Shown here piece after piece: positions 44,013 to 55,800 of a stretch of 64,000 nt of DNA. This stretch comes from Phaeosaccion multiseriatum (Eukaryota; Ochrophyta, other classes). The notes beneath the pieces are model-generated. The model saw only the letters and a list, made by a program, of their open reading frames with translations, ran no database searches and had not been told where the DNA came from. The position numbers were made by a program, and so were the translations under genes. The stretch lies in the NCBI GenBank assembly GCA_965112735.1, contig OZ218958.1, positions 1,984,001-2,048,000 of the forward strand, given 5' to 3'. Position 1 is the stretch's first letter, and each line of letters begins with the position of its first letter.

Positions 44013-47000
44013 ATGTTGGAGCATATGCATATCCTAAACTTCGAAGAGTACGAAGAGACCCTAGTGAGCTCAGTGCCGACACTGGGGGTAGGAGCGCAGG
44101 AGGTCGCGGCTGAGTGCCCCCCTCCTGACGTTGGTGCAGAGGCACCAGGTGTTGACGCCATTGGTGGTCAGCCCCTAACTAATAAAGACCGTGAAGAGTG
44201 TGAAGGTGTACCAGATACTATTCAAGGGCCATCAGAGGGACACCCTCCCTCTGAGGCACGCCGCAGAGAGGTGCTAGGTCCCATTGTGGACAAGGCAATC
44301 ACTGATCATGATTTCCCTGCGGAGCTGAGAGAGCCAATGATGGAAGCTCTCTTAGAGTTTGATGTGTGGCGGGATGAGTTGCTATATAGCGATGGCCCCG
44401 CCAATGTAGAGCCAATGGAGGTGACATTTACCGACACGGTACCGAGCTCCCGTCTCCCCATAAGGCAACAAGGCGCAAAGGGTGCTTTTGTGAATGACTT
44501 TTGCAACAAGTTGATAGACAAAGGCCTGGGTTACAGCAACCCGCAGAGCGCCCATGGTAGCCCGGCCTTTGCAGTAGGCAAGCCCGGCAAGCCAGGCAAG
44601 TACCGTATCGTCTGCGACTTTCGAGCAGTCAATGAAAAGGTACGGAAGGTCGATTTTGGGATGATGAACATTGATGATGCGGTCGCTGCCATGTTGGATT
44701 GCCGATGGTTCATCGAGATAGATGGGGTTGACATGTATTGGCAATTCCCACTAGGCAAGCTGAGCCAAGTTGCTCACACGTATATATTCCCAAATGGCAA
44801 AGTGACGCCAACTCGAGTGCCCCAAGGGGCTAAGAACTCGGGCGCTTACGTCCAAGGCCAGATGACCCACCTCTTTCGCAAAGAGTTGTGCAAGACCCAC
44901 GCCGTCTACATTGACAACGTAGCGTACTGGGCAAAGGTGGGAGAGGACATGGTGCGCCTCACTCGACTGACGATGAAGCGCCTCCACAGCGCCAACATCA
45001 AGATAGGGTTGAGCTCTTTCCGCTTCGGCAAAGAGCTTAAGTTCCTTGGCCGCGTGCACGACCGACGCGGCACGCGACATGACCCCGCCAGAGTGCAGGG
45101 CCTGACCAGTCTCGCGGCCCCAGAGACGGCTGGAGATTTGATGACTTTCCTCTGCAGCCTGCAGTGGTTTCATCGATACATCAAGGACTTCGCTAAGCTA
45201 GTGGGTCCTTTGAACGCGCTGTTGAACAAAGCCCTCGGGCAGGCTAACGCTAAGCCTCATCAGCACAAGCGCTCCAAGGCAGTGGCCAAGACGATTCCGT
45301 TGGCCTCTGTGGGGTGGGACACAGAGCACGACGACGCTTTCTTCCAGATTAAGCGCGTCCTTGCACAGAACACGGTGCTGTCGCACCCAGACCCAACCAA
45401 ACTGGCACTGGTATTCCCAGATGCTAGCGACCTCTACTGGGGATGTATGATTACATACATCGACCCCAAAGAGCTGTGCCTTCCGGTACATGAGATGAAC
45501 CACATCCCGGTGGCCTTCGGCTCAGGCGCTTTTGAAGGCGCAGAGCTGAGGCGTGCCACCATAGACAAGGAAGGAGACGCGACACTCCGAGGCTTGATCC
45601 AGAACGAGTACGCCTTGGTCGGAGCACAGAAAGTGCACATCTTTTGCGACCATCGCAACCTGGCGTTCATGATGAGCAACGACAGCAGGTACCCTGGCAG
45701 GACTAAGCCTATGAGGGACAGGCTGCAGCGTCAGGCCGTGCGCCTTCAGAGCTTTGACTACGTCATTGTCCACTTCCCTGGTCATCTCCATGATTGGGCC
45801 GACCCCATTAGCAGGCGGTACACGCAACCGATAAGCCTCACCCCTAGTGTACTCGCTTTGGGCAAGTTTGGGCCCATGCAAGTGTTTGACACTATGTGTG
45901 ACGACTTCACTTGGCCCTCCAAGACTGAGATTGCCAGTCTGCAGGCAGACGCTCTTCAGGAGCTCCAGCAGGCTAGCAAGGAGGTAGGAGAGAACGGGCG
46001 CCGCCTGCTCCTTTCATCAGTTGGTGACGACGGGTTGATTCGAGCGTGCCATCCGACGAGCAACCCCGCTGACAGCACCCGCATTTGGATTCCCTCGGTG
46101 GGAGCCAAGGCGGAGGACATGCACCTGAGACTGTGTGTGACTGGCCATCAGGGTATGATGGGCCATCAGGGAGAGACAAACACCTTGAGTGCTATTAAGG
46201 AGAAGTTCATTTGGCACTCGCTAGACAAGGACGTGCGAAGCCTCGTTCAGAACTGTCTCCACTGCCTCACCAACGGCAAGGGCGAGAGAGTGCCTCGCCC
46301 CCTGCTAGCTCAATGGCACGCTACTGAACCCCAGCAGCTCATCTGGTTTGACTTCGTCAAGATTGGCGATGGAGTTATATGGGCAGAGTCCCCAGAAGGG
46401 TTCATGAAGCTTCATGTGAAGCAAGTGCTGTGCATCTTATATGACTTCTCGTCATTGTCAATGTATGAGCCATGCTTGGAAGCTACTGCACGAGTGTGTG
46501 CACGCGGTCTATTGCGCTGGTTCGCACAGCATGGCGTAGTGCCCAGGTGGCAGAGTGACAGAGGCAGTCATTTCTTAAATGAAGTGATACGTGAGCTAAG
46601 TCAGCTCTTGCGGTGCAACCACCATTTTGTGGTAGCACACAACCCATACAGTCGAGGACTGTGCGAGCGTGGTGTACAGACCTTGCAGAAGATCATGAGA
46701 TCAATGATGTCTGAGCTACGGCAGCCGCCCGAGACATGGCCGCAACTACTGCCAGTGATGGAGGCTGTTGAGAACAGCTCCAACAAGAGCAGTCGGTCTA
46801 GCATGTCTCCCATCCAGCTGCACAGCGGTCACGTACCACAGCGGCCTCTCGACACGATTCTGATCTACGATACGGATCGACTGCAAAAGTTTCGGCTACT
46901 GCAGCTGACCCCGGCGCAGAGAGACACCCTTGCGACACAACTCCATCAGCGGAAGGAGGGGCAGCGCGCCGAAGCGGAGCGTCATTTGACCACCCTCCGC

Positions 47001-47660
47001 GATCACAAGCGAGATGGCATCAACCAGAGGCTGATGAGCGGCAGACGTGGTGCAGAGCATCGCCAGGACTTGGCCAGAGCAAAGCAGCTCAACAGCGAGA
47101 CGCTGTTTCAGGTCGGAGTTTATGTGCTCGTGGCAACAGTAGGGCCCACAAGCAAGATACTAGGCAAGTGGCATGGACCCTGCCGAGTGCTTGAAGCCCT
47201 TGAGCAGCACGTATACAAGGTGGAAGAGCTGGTAGGCAAGAAGCGTACTTCTGAGGTACATGTCAGCCGCCTCCGATACTATTGCGGTGCTCACGTGAAC
47301 GTCACCACCGACGTACTACAGCAGATTTCATACAACACCCAAGACTTTGTGGTGGAGGCTTTTGAAGGCCTCGTTAAGCACGCAGATGGTTCATGGCATG
47401 TCATTGTTAAGTGGCGTGGCTTTGAAGCCCTCGAGAATAGCGAGGAGCCCATCGAGACACTGCACGAGGACACTCCACGTTTACTGGAGACCTACCTGCA
47501 GAAACATCAGGACAAGCAATTAGTCAGCGCAGTCCGAGCCTATCTCCGCACCCTTGCGACACGACAGGCAGCCCAGAAGCAGCGCGCCGATCGCCGCACT
47601 TCTTCGGCCCGCGCTCCGGCGCGACCTGCGCGCACGCGCAAGAGGACAAACACCGGATAG
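44013..47660 (+). CDS. Element D pol: RT, RNase H, integrase, chromodomain
   Basis: Intact 1215-residue frame; ATG at 44013. RT: Y-R-I-V-C-D-F-R-A-V-N near residue 200, motif A I-D-G-V-D-M-Y-W-Q with Asp237, motif B P-Q-G-A-K-N-S, motif C Y-I-D-N with Asp301-Asn302 instead of Asp-Asp. RNase H: F-P-D-A-S and F-C-D-H-R-N. Integrase: H-Q-x4-H zinc ligands with C-L-H-C, then Asp780, Asp849 and Glu885 (D-D-35-E spacing). C-terminus: chromodomain V-I-V-K-W-R-G-F-E-A-L-E-N. A 150-residue leader precedes RT and shows no DTG/DSG protease motif. Gag and protease must come from another element if this copy is mobile. Confidence 0.93.
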   Translation: MLEHMHILNFEEYEETLVSSVPTLGVGAQEVAAECPPPDVGAEAPGVDAIGGQPLTNKDREECEGVPDTIQGPSEGHPPSEARRREVLGPIVDKAITDHDFPAELREPMMEALLEFDVWRDELLYSDGPANVEPMEVTFTDTVPSSRLPIRQQGAKGAFVNDFCNKLIDKGLGYSNPQSAHGSPAFAVGKPGKPGKYRIVCDFRAVNEKVRKVDFGMMNIDDAVAAMLDCRWFIEIDGVDMYWQFPLGKLSQVAHTYIFPNGKVTPTRVPQGAKNSGAYVQGQMTHLFRKELCKTHAVYIDNVAYWAKVGEDMVRLTRLTMKRLHSANIKIGLSSFRFGKELKFLGRVHDRRGTRHDPARVQGLTSLAAPETAGDLMTFLCSLQWFHRYIKDFAKLVGPLNALLNKALGQANAKPHQHKRSKAVAKTIPLASVGWDTEHDDAFFQIKRVLAQNTVLSHPDPTKLALVFPDASDLYWGCMITYIDPKELCLPVHEMNHIPVAFGSGAFEGAELRRATIDKEGDATLRGLIQNEYALVGAQKVHIFCDHRNLAFMMSNDSRYPGRTKPMRDRLQRQAVRLQSFDYVIVHFPGHLHDWADPISRRYTQPISLTPSVLALGKFGPMQVFDTMCDDFTWPSKTEIASLQADALQELQQASKEVGENGRRLLLSSVGDDGLIRACHPTSNPADSTRIWIPSVGAKAEDMHLRLCVTGHQGMMGHQGETNTLSAIKEKFIWHSLDKDVRSLVQNCLHCLTNGKGERVPRPLLAQWHATEPQQLIWFDFVKIGDGVIWAESPEGFMKLHVKQVLCILYDFSSLSMYEPCLEATARVCARGLLRWFAQHGVVPRWQSDRGSHFLNEVIRELSQLLRCNHHFVVAHNPYSRGLCERGVQTLQKIMRSMMSELRQPPETWPQLLPVMEAVENSSNKSSRSSMSPIQLHSGHVPQRPLDTILIYDTDRLQKFRLLQLTPAQRDTLATQLHQRKEGQRAEAERHLTTLRDHKRDGINQRLMSGRRGAEHRQDLARAKQLNSETLFQVGVYVLVATVGPTSKILGKWHGPCRVLEALEQHVYKVEELVGKKRTSEVHVSRLRYYCGAHVNVTTDVLQQISYNTQDFVVEAFEGLVKHADGSWHVIVKWRGFEALENSEEPIETLHEDTPRLLETYLQKHQDKQLVSAVRAYLRTLATRQAAQKQRADRRTSSARAPARPARTRKRTNTG

Positions 47661-47704
47661 ACACATTTGCTTCCGAGTCGACTCGAACTGTCGCTTGGGG
47701 GTAG

Positions 47705-47952
47705 TGTGGTAGATTGTCCTGCCTAAGGGTTTCCGGTCATACATTCTGGGGTATAATAAGAATGTCGGTTTCCTAGGCACGCCCCGAGGGGGATCAACGG
47801 CTCTGGCGTTTCACCCTCCTCTTTGTGGGCACAAGCTTTGCATCAGCGAGTAGTAGAGATACATTATCAATACGGACACTGACGCCCCACCATAAGCGCA
47901 GCATATACTTGGTCCAAACCCCTGAACGTCTTTACTATCTCAGCTTAGCACA
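47705..47952 (+). repeat. Element D 3' LTR
   Basis: Second copy of the 248-bp LTR, ending TTAGCACA before the GGCA duplication. Confidence 0.92.
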
Positions 47953-48199
47953 GGCACGAGAGCAGCACCCAGGGCGTGGCCGTAGGCTTGCCCGTAGTTT
48001 CCAACGCTAATGCCAAATCAAAAAATTGTATATTGCTGCTACAGTGGAGGGCCATTGCGGAGGGGCTCGTCCCACCTCTCACCTCCCACACGTAATGCAT
48101 CGCGAGTAGGCAACACTAGCTCCCATCCATACGCACCGACTAGCGCATGGTCACTTTGCCATTAATTCATTTATTATGTATGTAGTACGCAATGCAAGT

Positions 48200-49061
48200 C
48201 TGCTCTCCTCCAGACGGTCACCTCCAAGCAAGCAGCCACGACCCACGACACACCCCCTGCCCCTTGCCCCCGCCTCTCCCCCTCCTGATCGTGAGGAAGA
48301 TCAACGAGAAGGGGGGGCGCCTAACATCCTGTGCGTGTAGCTGCTACTTTCTGCCTGGGCCGTGGGAGGGGGGGGGGGGGGGCAGACAGACGGGGAGGGT
48401 GGTGCTGAGCTGCTTCAGAGTCAGGGCGGGAATTACTTACCAGGCGCTTCCAGGGGTTTTGTTTGCCCATCCTTGTCGACCCCGCATCCTTGTACTCACG
48501 ACCGTCATCTTTGATGGACATGTGCACCTCTGCCCACTCAAGGAATTTTTTGGAGAAGCCCCGCGCCCCCATGCCATCGGTGGGGGGAGCCTAATGCCGC
48601 GCGACGAGCTCCCACTTCGCTTGGCGGAGGAAGGTGGTCTTCTGCTTCGCCCTCGTACTACTCACATCCCACCACCCATCCCAGTTCCACCCCGCCTGTC
48701 CAAACCCCGCCGTCTCCGCCCCCGCCGCCGCCCGTTCCTGCTGGCCCGTTCCTGCTCGGCAATTCGCTTCAGCTTCTGCAACGTATCGGGATCCCACGCG
48801 CCATCGTCATACACATCGAACTGTACGTCCTCATCCAAGTCCTCACCATCCACCCAGCTGCCGTTGCTGTCGTGTCCTTCCACATCGGCCCCCTCTGCCC
48901 GGCTGAGTTTATGTGCTTCAGGAGAGACGGCGTCTCCATAAACAGAGGAGTCGGAGTCAGTCCCATCGTCGTCGTCCTCGTCGTCTGCCCCCGCCCCCTT
49001 TGACGGCCTAGTACTGGCCGCAGCCGGCCCAGGCCAGCCACTACCCCCGTACTACTACTGC
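48200..49061 (-). pseudogene. Main part of a host gene split by element C (unknown protein)
   Basis: Minus-strand open pieces look like host coding sequence: an acidic stretch (D-D-E-D-D-D-D-G-T-D-S-D-S) followed by F-D-V-Y-D-D-G-A-W-D-P-D-T-L-Q-K-L and a basic run (48662-49000), and a further exon-like piece ending at 48441 with F-L-E-W-A-E-V-H-M-S-I and M-G-K-Q-N-P-W-K-R-L before a consensus GTAAGT donor. The presumed N-terminal exon lies beyond element C at 62732-62843. A one-base discrepancy in the G-run near 49045 breaks the frame between the parts. The product is not recognised; exon joins inside it are unclear. Confidence 0.4.
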
Positions 49062-49261
49062 TGTAAAAGCGACCTAAGCCGCTTAGACAAGTGGTAACCC
49101 TTGATATATTACACGGGATGGAACCCGTTTGCAAGCCCTGCTTCTAGGCTCTCCTTATACCAAGATCACCGTTCTGACGTCCTCCTCCACTCAGAATCTA
49201 CGTAATATAGGACACACCGACCATTGACTTATGGTCCTTCTCACTCTGAGGCCTTCCAACA
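49062..49261 (-). repeat. Element C 3' LTR
   Basis: Minus-strand TGTTGGAAGG..GCTTTTACA, with a TATA-like GGTATAAGGAG about 100 bases in and, about 25-30 bases after that, CTTGCAAACGGGTT. Confidence 0.92.
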
Positions 49262-49337
49262 TCCCCAATGCCTATCCCGTAACCTTCCAACATCCCCAAT
49301 GCCTATCCCGTCTCTGCGACCACCACCACCGCAAGGT

Positions 49338-49847
49338 CTAGAACCCCAAATGTTGCGCCGTCTCCGCAGCGATGCCCATCCCCCACTTCTCGTGCAACAT
49401 GGCGCGCACGGTGCGCTCTCGTTTAGACCGCTGCCCACGCTTGCGCTGCACGCTCGGGTCCAACGCTCCTGGCGCCAAAGAGTCCTCGAATGCCTCTATT
49501 GCCGCCCTCTCCCCGCGCCGCAAGAGCCAATCGTCCCACTCCCACGTCTGATAACTGCCACCCTCCCGTACAGCCCAACGTACACAGTACTCACGCCGTA
49601 GGGGCTGCCCTGTGGCCTTACGCCACCTCATCTTCACTATCCGCGCCAGCTCGGGCGCCCGCCCTATCCCAACCTCGTCATCGGTCACGCTACGCTTCTC
49701 CTGCAGTGCACTAGTACCCCAGTGGGCTGAGCAGTACCGGATGTGGTATCGAGCGAACCCATCTGGTAGTCCTTGCGGCTGGCCACTCACCCCATCAACG
49801 AACGGCTTGGTGAGGTCCCTATGGTACGCCCCTTGCTTGAACTCCAC
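49338..49847 (-). CDS. Element C chromodomain-like tail, out of frame with pol
   Basis: 169-codon open frame overlapping the pol end by about 60 bases in another frame. Contains Y-C-V-R-W-A-V-R-E-G-G-S-Y-Q-T-W-E-W-D-D-W-L, matching chromodomain strands (V-K-W ... T-W-E-P). The pol frame ends at 49787 just where this one starts to look coding, so a frameshift (programmed or mutational) probably joined them. Confidence 0.6.
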   Translation of the reverse strand: MEFKQGAYHRDLTKPFVDGVSGQPQGLPDGFARYHIRYCSAHWGTSALQEKRSVTDDEVGIGRAPELARIVKMRWRKATGQPLRREYCVRWAVREGGSYQTWEWDDWLLRRGERAAIEAFEDSLAPGALDPSVQRKRGQRSKRERTVRAMLHEKWGMGIAAETAQHLGF

Positions 49848-52800
49848 TCCCCGCCTCTGACCCTCGGCACATCCAGATACACCGTGCTACGGCGCATCAC
49901 CGCGTAGTGCTCGTCGTTGAGTATGCCACCATGTCGCGCCTGGAAGGCCTGCTGTGTGGGCCAAGCCAGGACTTGGAACGGTCCGTCCCAAGCATGACTC
50001 AGCGCCTTGAGCGTCAGTGCCTTCTGCTCCTCCATGGCCTCACCCTCCTCCTGCGCCACCCCCCCTGGACGGTACAACCACACCTTAGTGCCAGGAGGCA
50101 TCGGCGCTGGCCAGCGACGCTCACGGTTCTTGAGCTGTAGCCTGCTGCGATACTCCTCGCGCCTGCCCGTCACCACCTGCGCCGCCGATGCCATCCGCGC
50201 CCTCAGCTCGTGCACCCATGCCGAAGGCGTCTCGAACGAGCCGTCCTCCTCGAGGGCAGGCAGCATCGCTTGAAGTGGAATCGGGGGGTGTCGACCGAAG
50301 AGAGTGTAGTACGGGGAGAGGCCTGTGGTCTTGTGAGCTCTGCAGTTGTACGCGTACGTGAGCGCGGGAACATACTCAGGCCACTGCTGCATCTGGGCCT
50401 CCACTGTCGTCGCCAGCATGTCCTTCATCGTGGCCATGAAGCGCTCCACTTGCCCATTGGCTTGCTGATGCATCGGCGTAGTGAAGACTTGTGATGTCTG
50501 GAGTACGCGCAGCACATCGGCCATGAGCGTGCTCGTGAACTGCGACCCTTGGTCACTGACCAGCACCTTGGGCGCCCCCAGCACCGTCACTACGTGCCGC
50601 ACGAATGCCCGAGCAATGCCCTCCGCTGTATAGTCCTTGGCGCACAATGGCACCACCACTGTCCATTTGGTGAACCAATCTTGAAACACCAAAATGTACT
50701 CCTCCCCCCCCATGGCCATGGGGAAAGGTCCTGCCACGTCAGCACCCATAACCGCCCATGGCCCATTCACAGCCGCCGATGATATGGACGAGAGCGGAAC
50801 CTGTGGAGGTCGCCTCCGTGGTGTCTTGCGTGTCTGGCACGCAAGACATGAACGGGCCCAGTACAGCGCATGCCCGTTCATGGAGGGCCACCACACTCGC
50901 TCCTGCAGCGCATCCAGCATCCGCCCTGGCCCGTGATGGCCGCCTGAGACCGCATCGCCGTGCGTGGCATGCAGTAGGGCCGGCCTGAGCGCCTTGGGGA
51001 CGCAGAGCTGCAACCTCGTTCGCTCTACCCGCCACCGTCGCCCCCCGGGGGCCCACTTGCGGCGAAGGACGCCATCGCCATCGAGAGAGAACTCCCCCCC
51101 GCCCGCATCGAACACCCCCTCGCCCGGGGAGGCTGCCAAGACCTTCTGACGCCACCCCTCCAACTCAGCGTCCTGCTGCTGCGCCTTCACCCACCACGCG
51201 GGCTGGTAAGTCCGAGCCCCATGCAATATGCGGGCTGCGCACGACTGCTCACCCACTGCCGGGGGAACACCAGGGAGGGACCACCCAAATTGCCGCGTAG
51301 CAGCCTGCCTTGCGGACTCCACGTCTGCCAGCGCTGCTGCCTCGCTCGCCGCAGCCGCATAGCCGTCGGTGTCAGCCGCTGGAGTCTCTCCATCCTCTCG
51401 CCCCTCCACCACCTTGGGCGTGCCACCAACTGTGAGTCCGCCGCTGCCTCCTCCTCCTCCTCCGCCTCCTCCTCCTCCTCCTCCTCCTCCTCCTCCTCCT
51501 CCTCCTCCTCCTCCTCCTCCACCTCCGCCGCCGCCGCTGCCGCCGCCTTCAACCCCTCCTCCGCCGCCTGCACCACCCGCACCGTCACCGCCGCCGGCTG
51601 TGGCGACTGCTGGGGCCGCGGTCGGTGTGCGCTCCGCCTCCACCGTCGATGCACCCACCACGCCCGCGGCCTCGACGGCGGCAGGGATGTCCCACGCCAC
51701 ACCTTGGGTTTGCCACTGCTGCTGGGCCTCTGTGGGGGTCACCATGGTGTAGTAGCCGCCCGTATCTGCGGCGATGGCACTCCACGTCTTCTCAATCATA
51801 ACCGCTCGAGGTAGTGACAGCTTGCCACGCCTCCGCGCCGCGGCCGGCCGATAGCGCGCCCTGAACTGCTCCACTGCGTCCATGAGCTCGGTCCAGGTCC
51901 ACTGGGGATGTCGGTAAGAAAGAAGGATCAGGTCGATCATCTCCACTGACTTAGCGGTCGCTGAGAAAATGAAGAGTGGACTGGCGTGCTCCCGATCGGC
52001 CCAATACCCCACCCCGGCAGAGACGAACTGTCCTGCGCGCATCTCAGCACGCGTCACACCCGCCACCCCGCTATCCACCGCGCTCACTTCCATCGCAGAC
52101 GGCACCGGAACTGCACAAGCCCGCATCTTCGGCAGCAACTGTAGTAATGCGGCCACATCGTCGAAGGCATAGCTGAGCTGGGCCGCAGTGAGCTCCCGCT
52201 GAGTCCAATCCGTCTTCTGCTCCTCCTTGCTCATAAAACGCTGCAGGAACATACTAACCAGGTCTGCTAAGCCAATGGGACGGCAGTGCTCAGGCCACAC
52301 CTCCTTGAATAAATGCGTCGTGTCGACCAGGTTGGCGATGGTCCACACATGCGGCGCCAACGCCGGCCACTTCCCTAGGGCACGCTGGTCGTGACTCCAG
52401 TGATGCGCCAGCTTCATAATCCCCCCGTCGCCCCACAGCTCACTCAGCACCGCCGCCAGCGCCTCCATACCACCATTGCCACTCAAACTGTCCAAATCCA
52501 CCCAGAACCCACAATCACGCTCCGAATTGGCGACGCCGCTATACTGAACACCCAATTGCAGCAGAGACGCCGGCCGAGGAGGAGTGCGTATAGCCCACTC
52601 CGAGTCCATGGCCACCACTGTCGCCTCCCGCAGTGCCGCTCGCATGTCCCACACCTGCTCCTCCGTGCGTATGTACGTGCACCGCGCTGCTGGCACGTGG
52701 CTGAGAAACAGCGGCAGCTGAGACCACTCCTCTATCACCCGTTTCTTCTCGTTGATGTGGGACAGGGTCACTGGAGCCCAGCCACATTGCCGCATCTGCT

Positions 52801-55800
52801 CCACGTGCTGCAGCCGAGCCGACCCGAAGCCGCCTGGCGCCGCGACCGCCACACTGTCCACGCACAGCGCCTCCAAACCTGCCGACGCCTGCTGTCTCGC
52901 CGTGACCGACGAGAGTCCCTCCATAGGCACTGACTGAGCCGCCACCGCCTCCCCTTGCAACTGCTGCGCCGCGGCAGCAAACCGCAGCACCGCACCTTCC
53001 ACCGGATCCTCCCACCCTAACGCGAGGGTGTCACCCACCACATCCACCAACGCCACCTCCACTCCCACCGCATCACACGACTCAGTCACTGGCAAGGGGT
53101 CGCGTGACAAGCAGTCAGGCACCACAAGCTCCCGCCCCGGTTTGTGGACAAACTTGAGATGATGAGCAGAGAGCCGTTCATACCACCGAAAGAGCTTGGA
53201 GTTGGTGTCCTTGTGCGTCGCCAGCCACAGCAAGGGTTGGTGGTCCGTCACCACCGTGCAGGGATGGTGGCAAATGTACATGCTCAACTTGCGCACACAC
53301 CAAACCACCGCCAAGAGCTCGAGCTCCGTACTGCCTAGCCGAGCCTCCGTGGGGGTAGTGGCACGACTGATGAACGTCACGACTCGCTCCACCCCCTCGG
53401 CATCCCGCTGCGACAGCACACCCCCTAACCCGTCTGCTGAAGCGTCGGTGCTGAGCGTGAACACCGATTCCGAGCCATAGTGAGGGAAGGCCAACGCGGG
53501 CGAGCGGAGCAGGTCCTCGATGAGCCCCTCCCACGCCGCGTCGTGCCTCGGCCCCCACGCTGACCGCACATCCACCCCTTTGCGCAAGAGCTCATTGAGT
53601 GGCCGCACCTTCATGGCAAACGCCGGAATGAATTTGCGGAAGTAGCTGAGCATGCCTACAAAGCGCCTGACCTGTCGCACCTGATTGCCTGACTGCGCAG
53701 TGGGCTTGGCCAGCGCTCGAACTGCTGCATACTTGGCTGGATCGGCCCGCACCCCCTCACTATCCACCAAATGCCCACAGAAGCGCACCTGAGATGCCCC
53801 CAACACCACCTTGCTCGGCGCCAGCTTGAGCTTGTGCTGCACCATCCTGCCGAGAACTTGGTCTAACTGGCCAATGTGCTGATCCACCGTGGCGGAGAAA
53901 ACTGCAATGTCGTCCACGAAGCACGCCACGAATGCCTGTAGGCCCTGCAACACCGTGTTCATAAGGCGTACGAACGTGGCGGGTGCATTCTTCGCTCCTT
54001 GTGGCATGACTCTCCAGGCGTACGTGCCACTGTGGCAGACAAATGTAGAGATGTCCTCATCCTCCGTGGTGGCCATGGGCACATTGAAGTAGCCAGACAT
54101 GATGTCCATCACCGAAAAGACCGTAGACCCCTGCATTTCCGCCAGCAAATCATCCACCACTGGCATGGCGGGCGCCTCCGTGCGGCACGCGTCATTGAGC
54201 TGCGACAGGTCACACGTCATCCGCACGATCGGAGTGCCGTCCTCGTGGCACTTGGTGTTGCCGTGCTCGTCCGTCTTCAACACGGCCATGAGTGGAGTGG
54301 CCCAGGCTGCTGTGCTGGGCCGGATGATCTCTGCTGCTAACATCTTGTTCAACTCAATCTCAATGCCGCGCCGGACCGGAGGAGGGTAGCGCCGTGCCGC
54401 ACTCCGAATTGGCGGCTGCTTCGGGTCCAGCAACGGAAACCCAAACCGGCCCGAATCTGTGCGGCCGTAATCGCTCCCATCCACGCAGAAGGCCGCTACT
54501 CGCTGCTTCAACACCACCACCAAGCCCCACCGCTGCGCTTCTGTCCAACCTTCATCACCGATAGTCATTGCGTGCATGTGCTGGGGCAGCTGCGCCTGGT
54601 AGAATTTGGCCCGTGCCACTGCTGCTTGCGCCCGCCGCCTCTGCTGCTGCACACATTCACCACCTGCCAACCCTCCCACCTCCGCCCGCAGGGCACGACA
54701 CTGCCACAGTAGCCGCCGAATGGTGAGAAACAACTGCAGTGCTGCGTTCAGCTCCGTCTCCACACCGGCCTGCTTCAGCAACGAGTGACTGCTCCACATG
54801 GACAAGAGTTGCTCCAACCACTGAGCCACCACCACATCATCGACACCCTCCAGGCCCCCTTGCGTCTGCTGCACGTGTGGGCGGAGGAGCAGGAGAGCCG
54901 TAACTGCACCCACCTCCGCAGCCGCCAAACACGTACGGAGCCGCTCCTGCCCACTCGCTGCGAGGCGAGGCGCCCACTCACGCACGATCAAGCTGTGAGC
55001 GGCCTCCCGTGTGCCCGCCTGCCGTCCCTCACCCGTGCCGCCCAACGTCAAGGCACCATGCTCGTCGATAGTCCAGGTCGGGCCCTGCAGACAGCCCTGA
55101 GTAGCCTCAACCTGCTGCCCAGCCGTCACGTCATCCTGCAATGCATGCAGGGCGGCCTGGGGAGACTCCGTGGTCGGCACCACCTCCACCTCCCCAGTCA
55201 CCGCGGCGCCAATTGAGGGCCCCCCTTCCACCGCTGCCACACCGACCTCAGACACGCACAGGGAAGGTGCCCCTCCTCCTGCGTCTCCGCCTCCTCCTCC
55301 TCCTCCTCCTCCGCCTCCGCCTCCTCCCCCTCCTCCGCCTCCTCCTGCGTCTCCGCTGGCTCCTCCTCCATCGCCTCCTCCTCCTCCAGGCCCAGCGTCG
55401 CCAATTGAGGGCCCCCCGTCCACCGCTGCCACACCGGCCTCAGACACGCACAGGGAAGGTGCTCCTCCTCCTGCTGCTCCTCCGCCTCCTCCTCCTCCTC
55501 CTCCTCCCCTTCCTCCTCCTCCTCCTCCTCCTCCTCCTCCGTCTCCTCCTCCTCCTCCTCCTCCCCCTCCTCCTCCTGCGCCGCCTCCTGCGACTGCTGC
55601 GCCTCCGCCGCCGCCGCCAGCTGCTGCTGCGGCCGCTACAGCCCGTGCGTGTCGAGCCAAGATGCTAGGACCAGCAGTAAAAGGCCCCTCCACTGAGAGT
55701 GAGACGTGCCGCCTCGCCACCCGTAGACGCCGACCGAGCCCCAGCCGAGCAGGCCTGCAGGGCCTGTGTTTGCCCGACTCCCTCGTCACGGGCCGCACTG

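Larger units (their letters stand above)
42158..47952 (+). mobile_element. Element D: young Ty3/gypsy chromovirus, gag-less
   Basis: 5795 bp. LTRs 42158-42405 and 47705-47952 (248 bp, one difference seen). 4-bp target-site duplication GGCA (42154-42157, 47953-47956). Polypurine tract CTTGGGGGTAG before the 3' LTR. Internal order: non-coding and tandem-repeat region, then pol (RT, RNase H, integrase, chromodomain). I find no gag or protease. The perfect palindrome GAACTAGTTC follows the 5' LTR directly. Confidence 0.94.

Noticed and set aside
51369-51752. Proline-rich plus-strand ORF
   Set aside because: It is the reverse strand of the Gly-rich linker of element C pol; the minus strand has clear RT, exonuclease and integrase domains.
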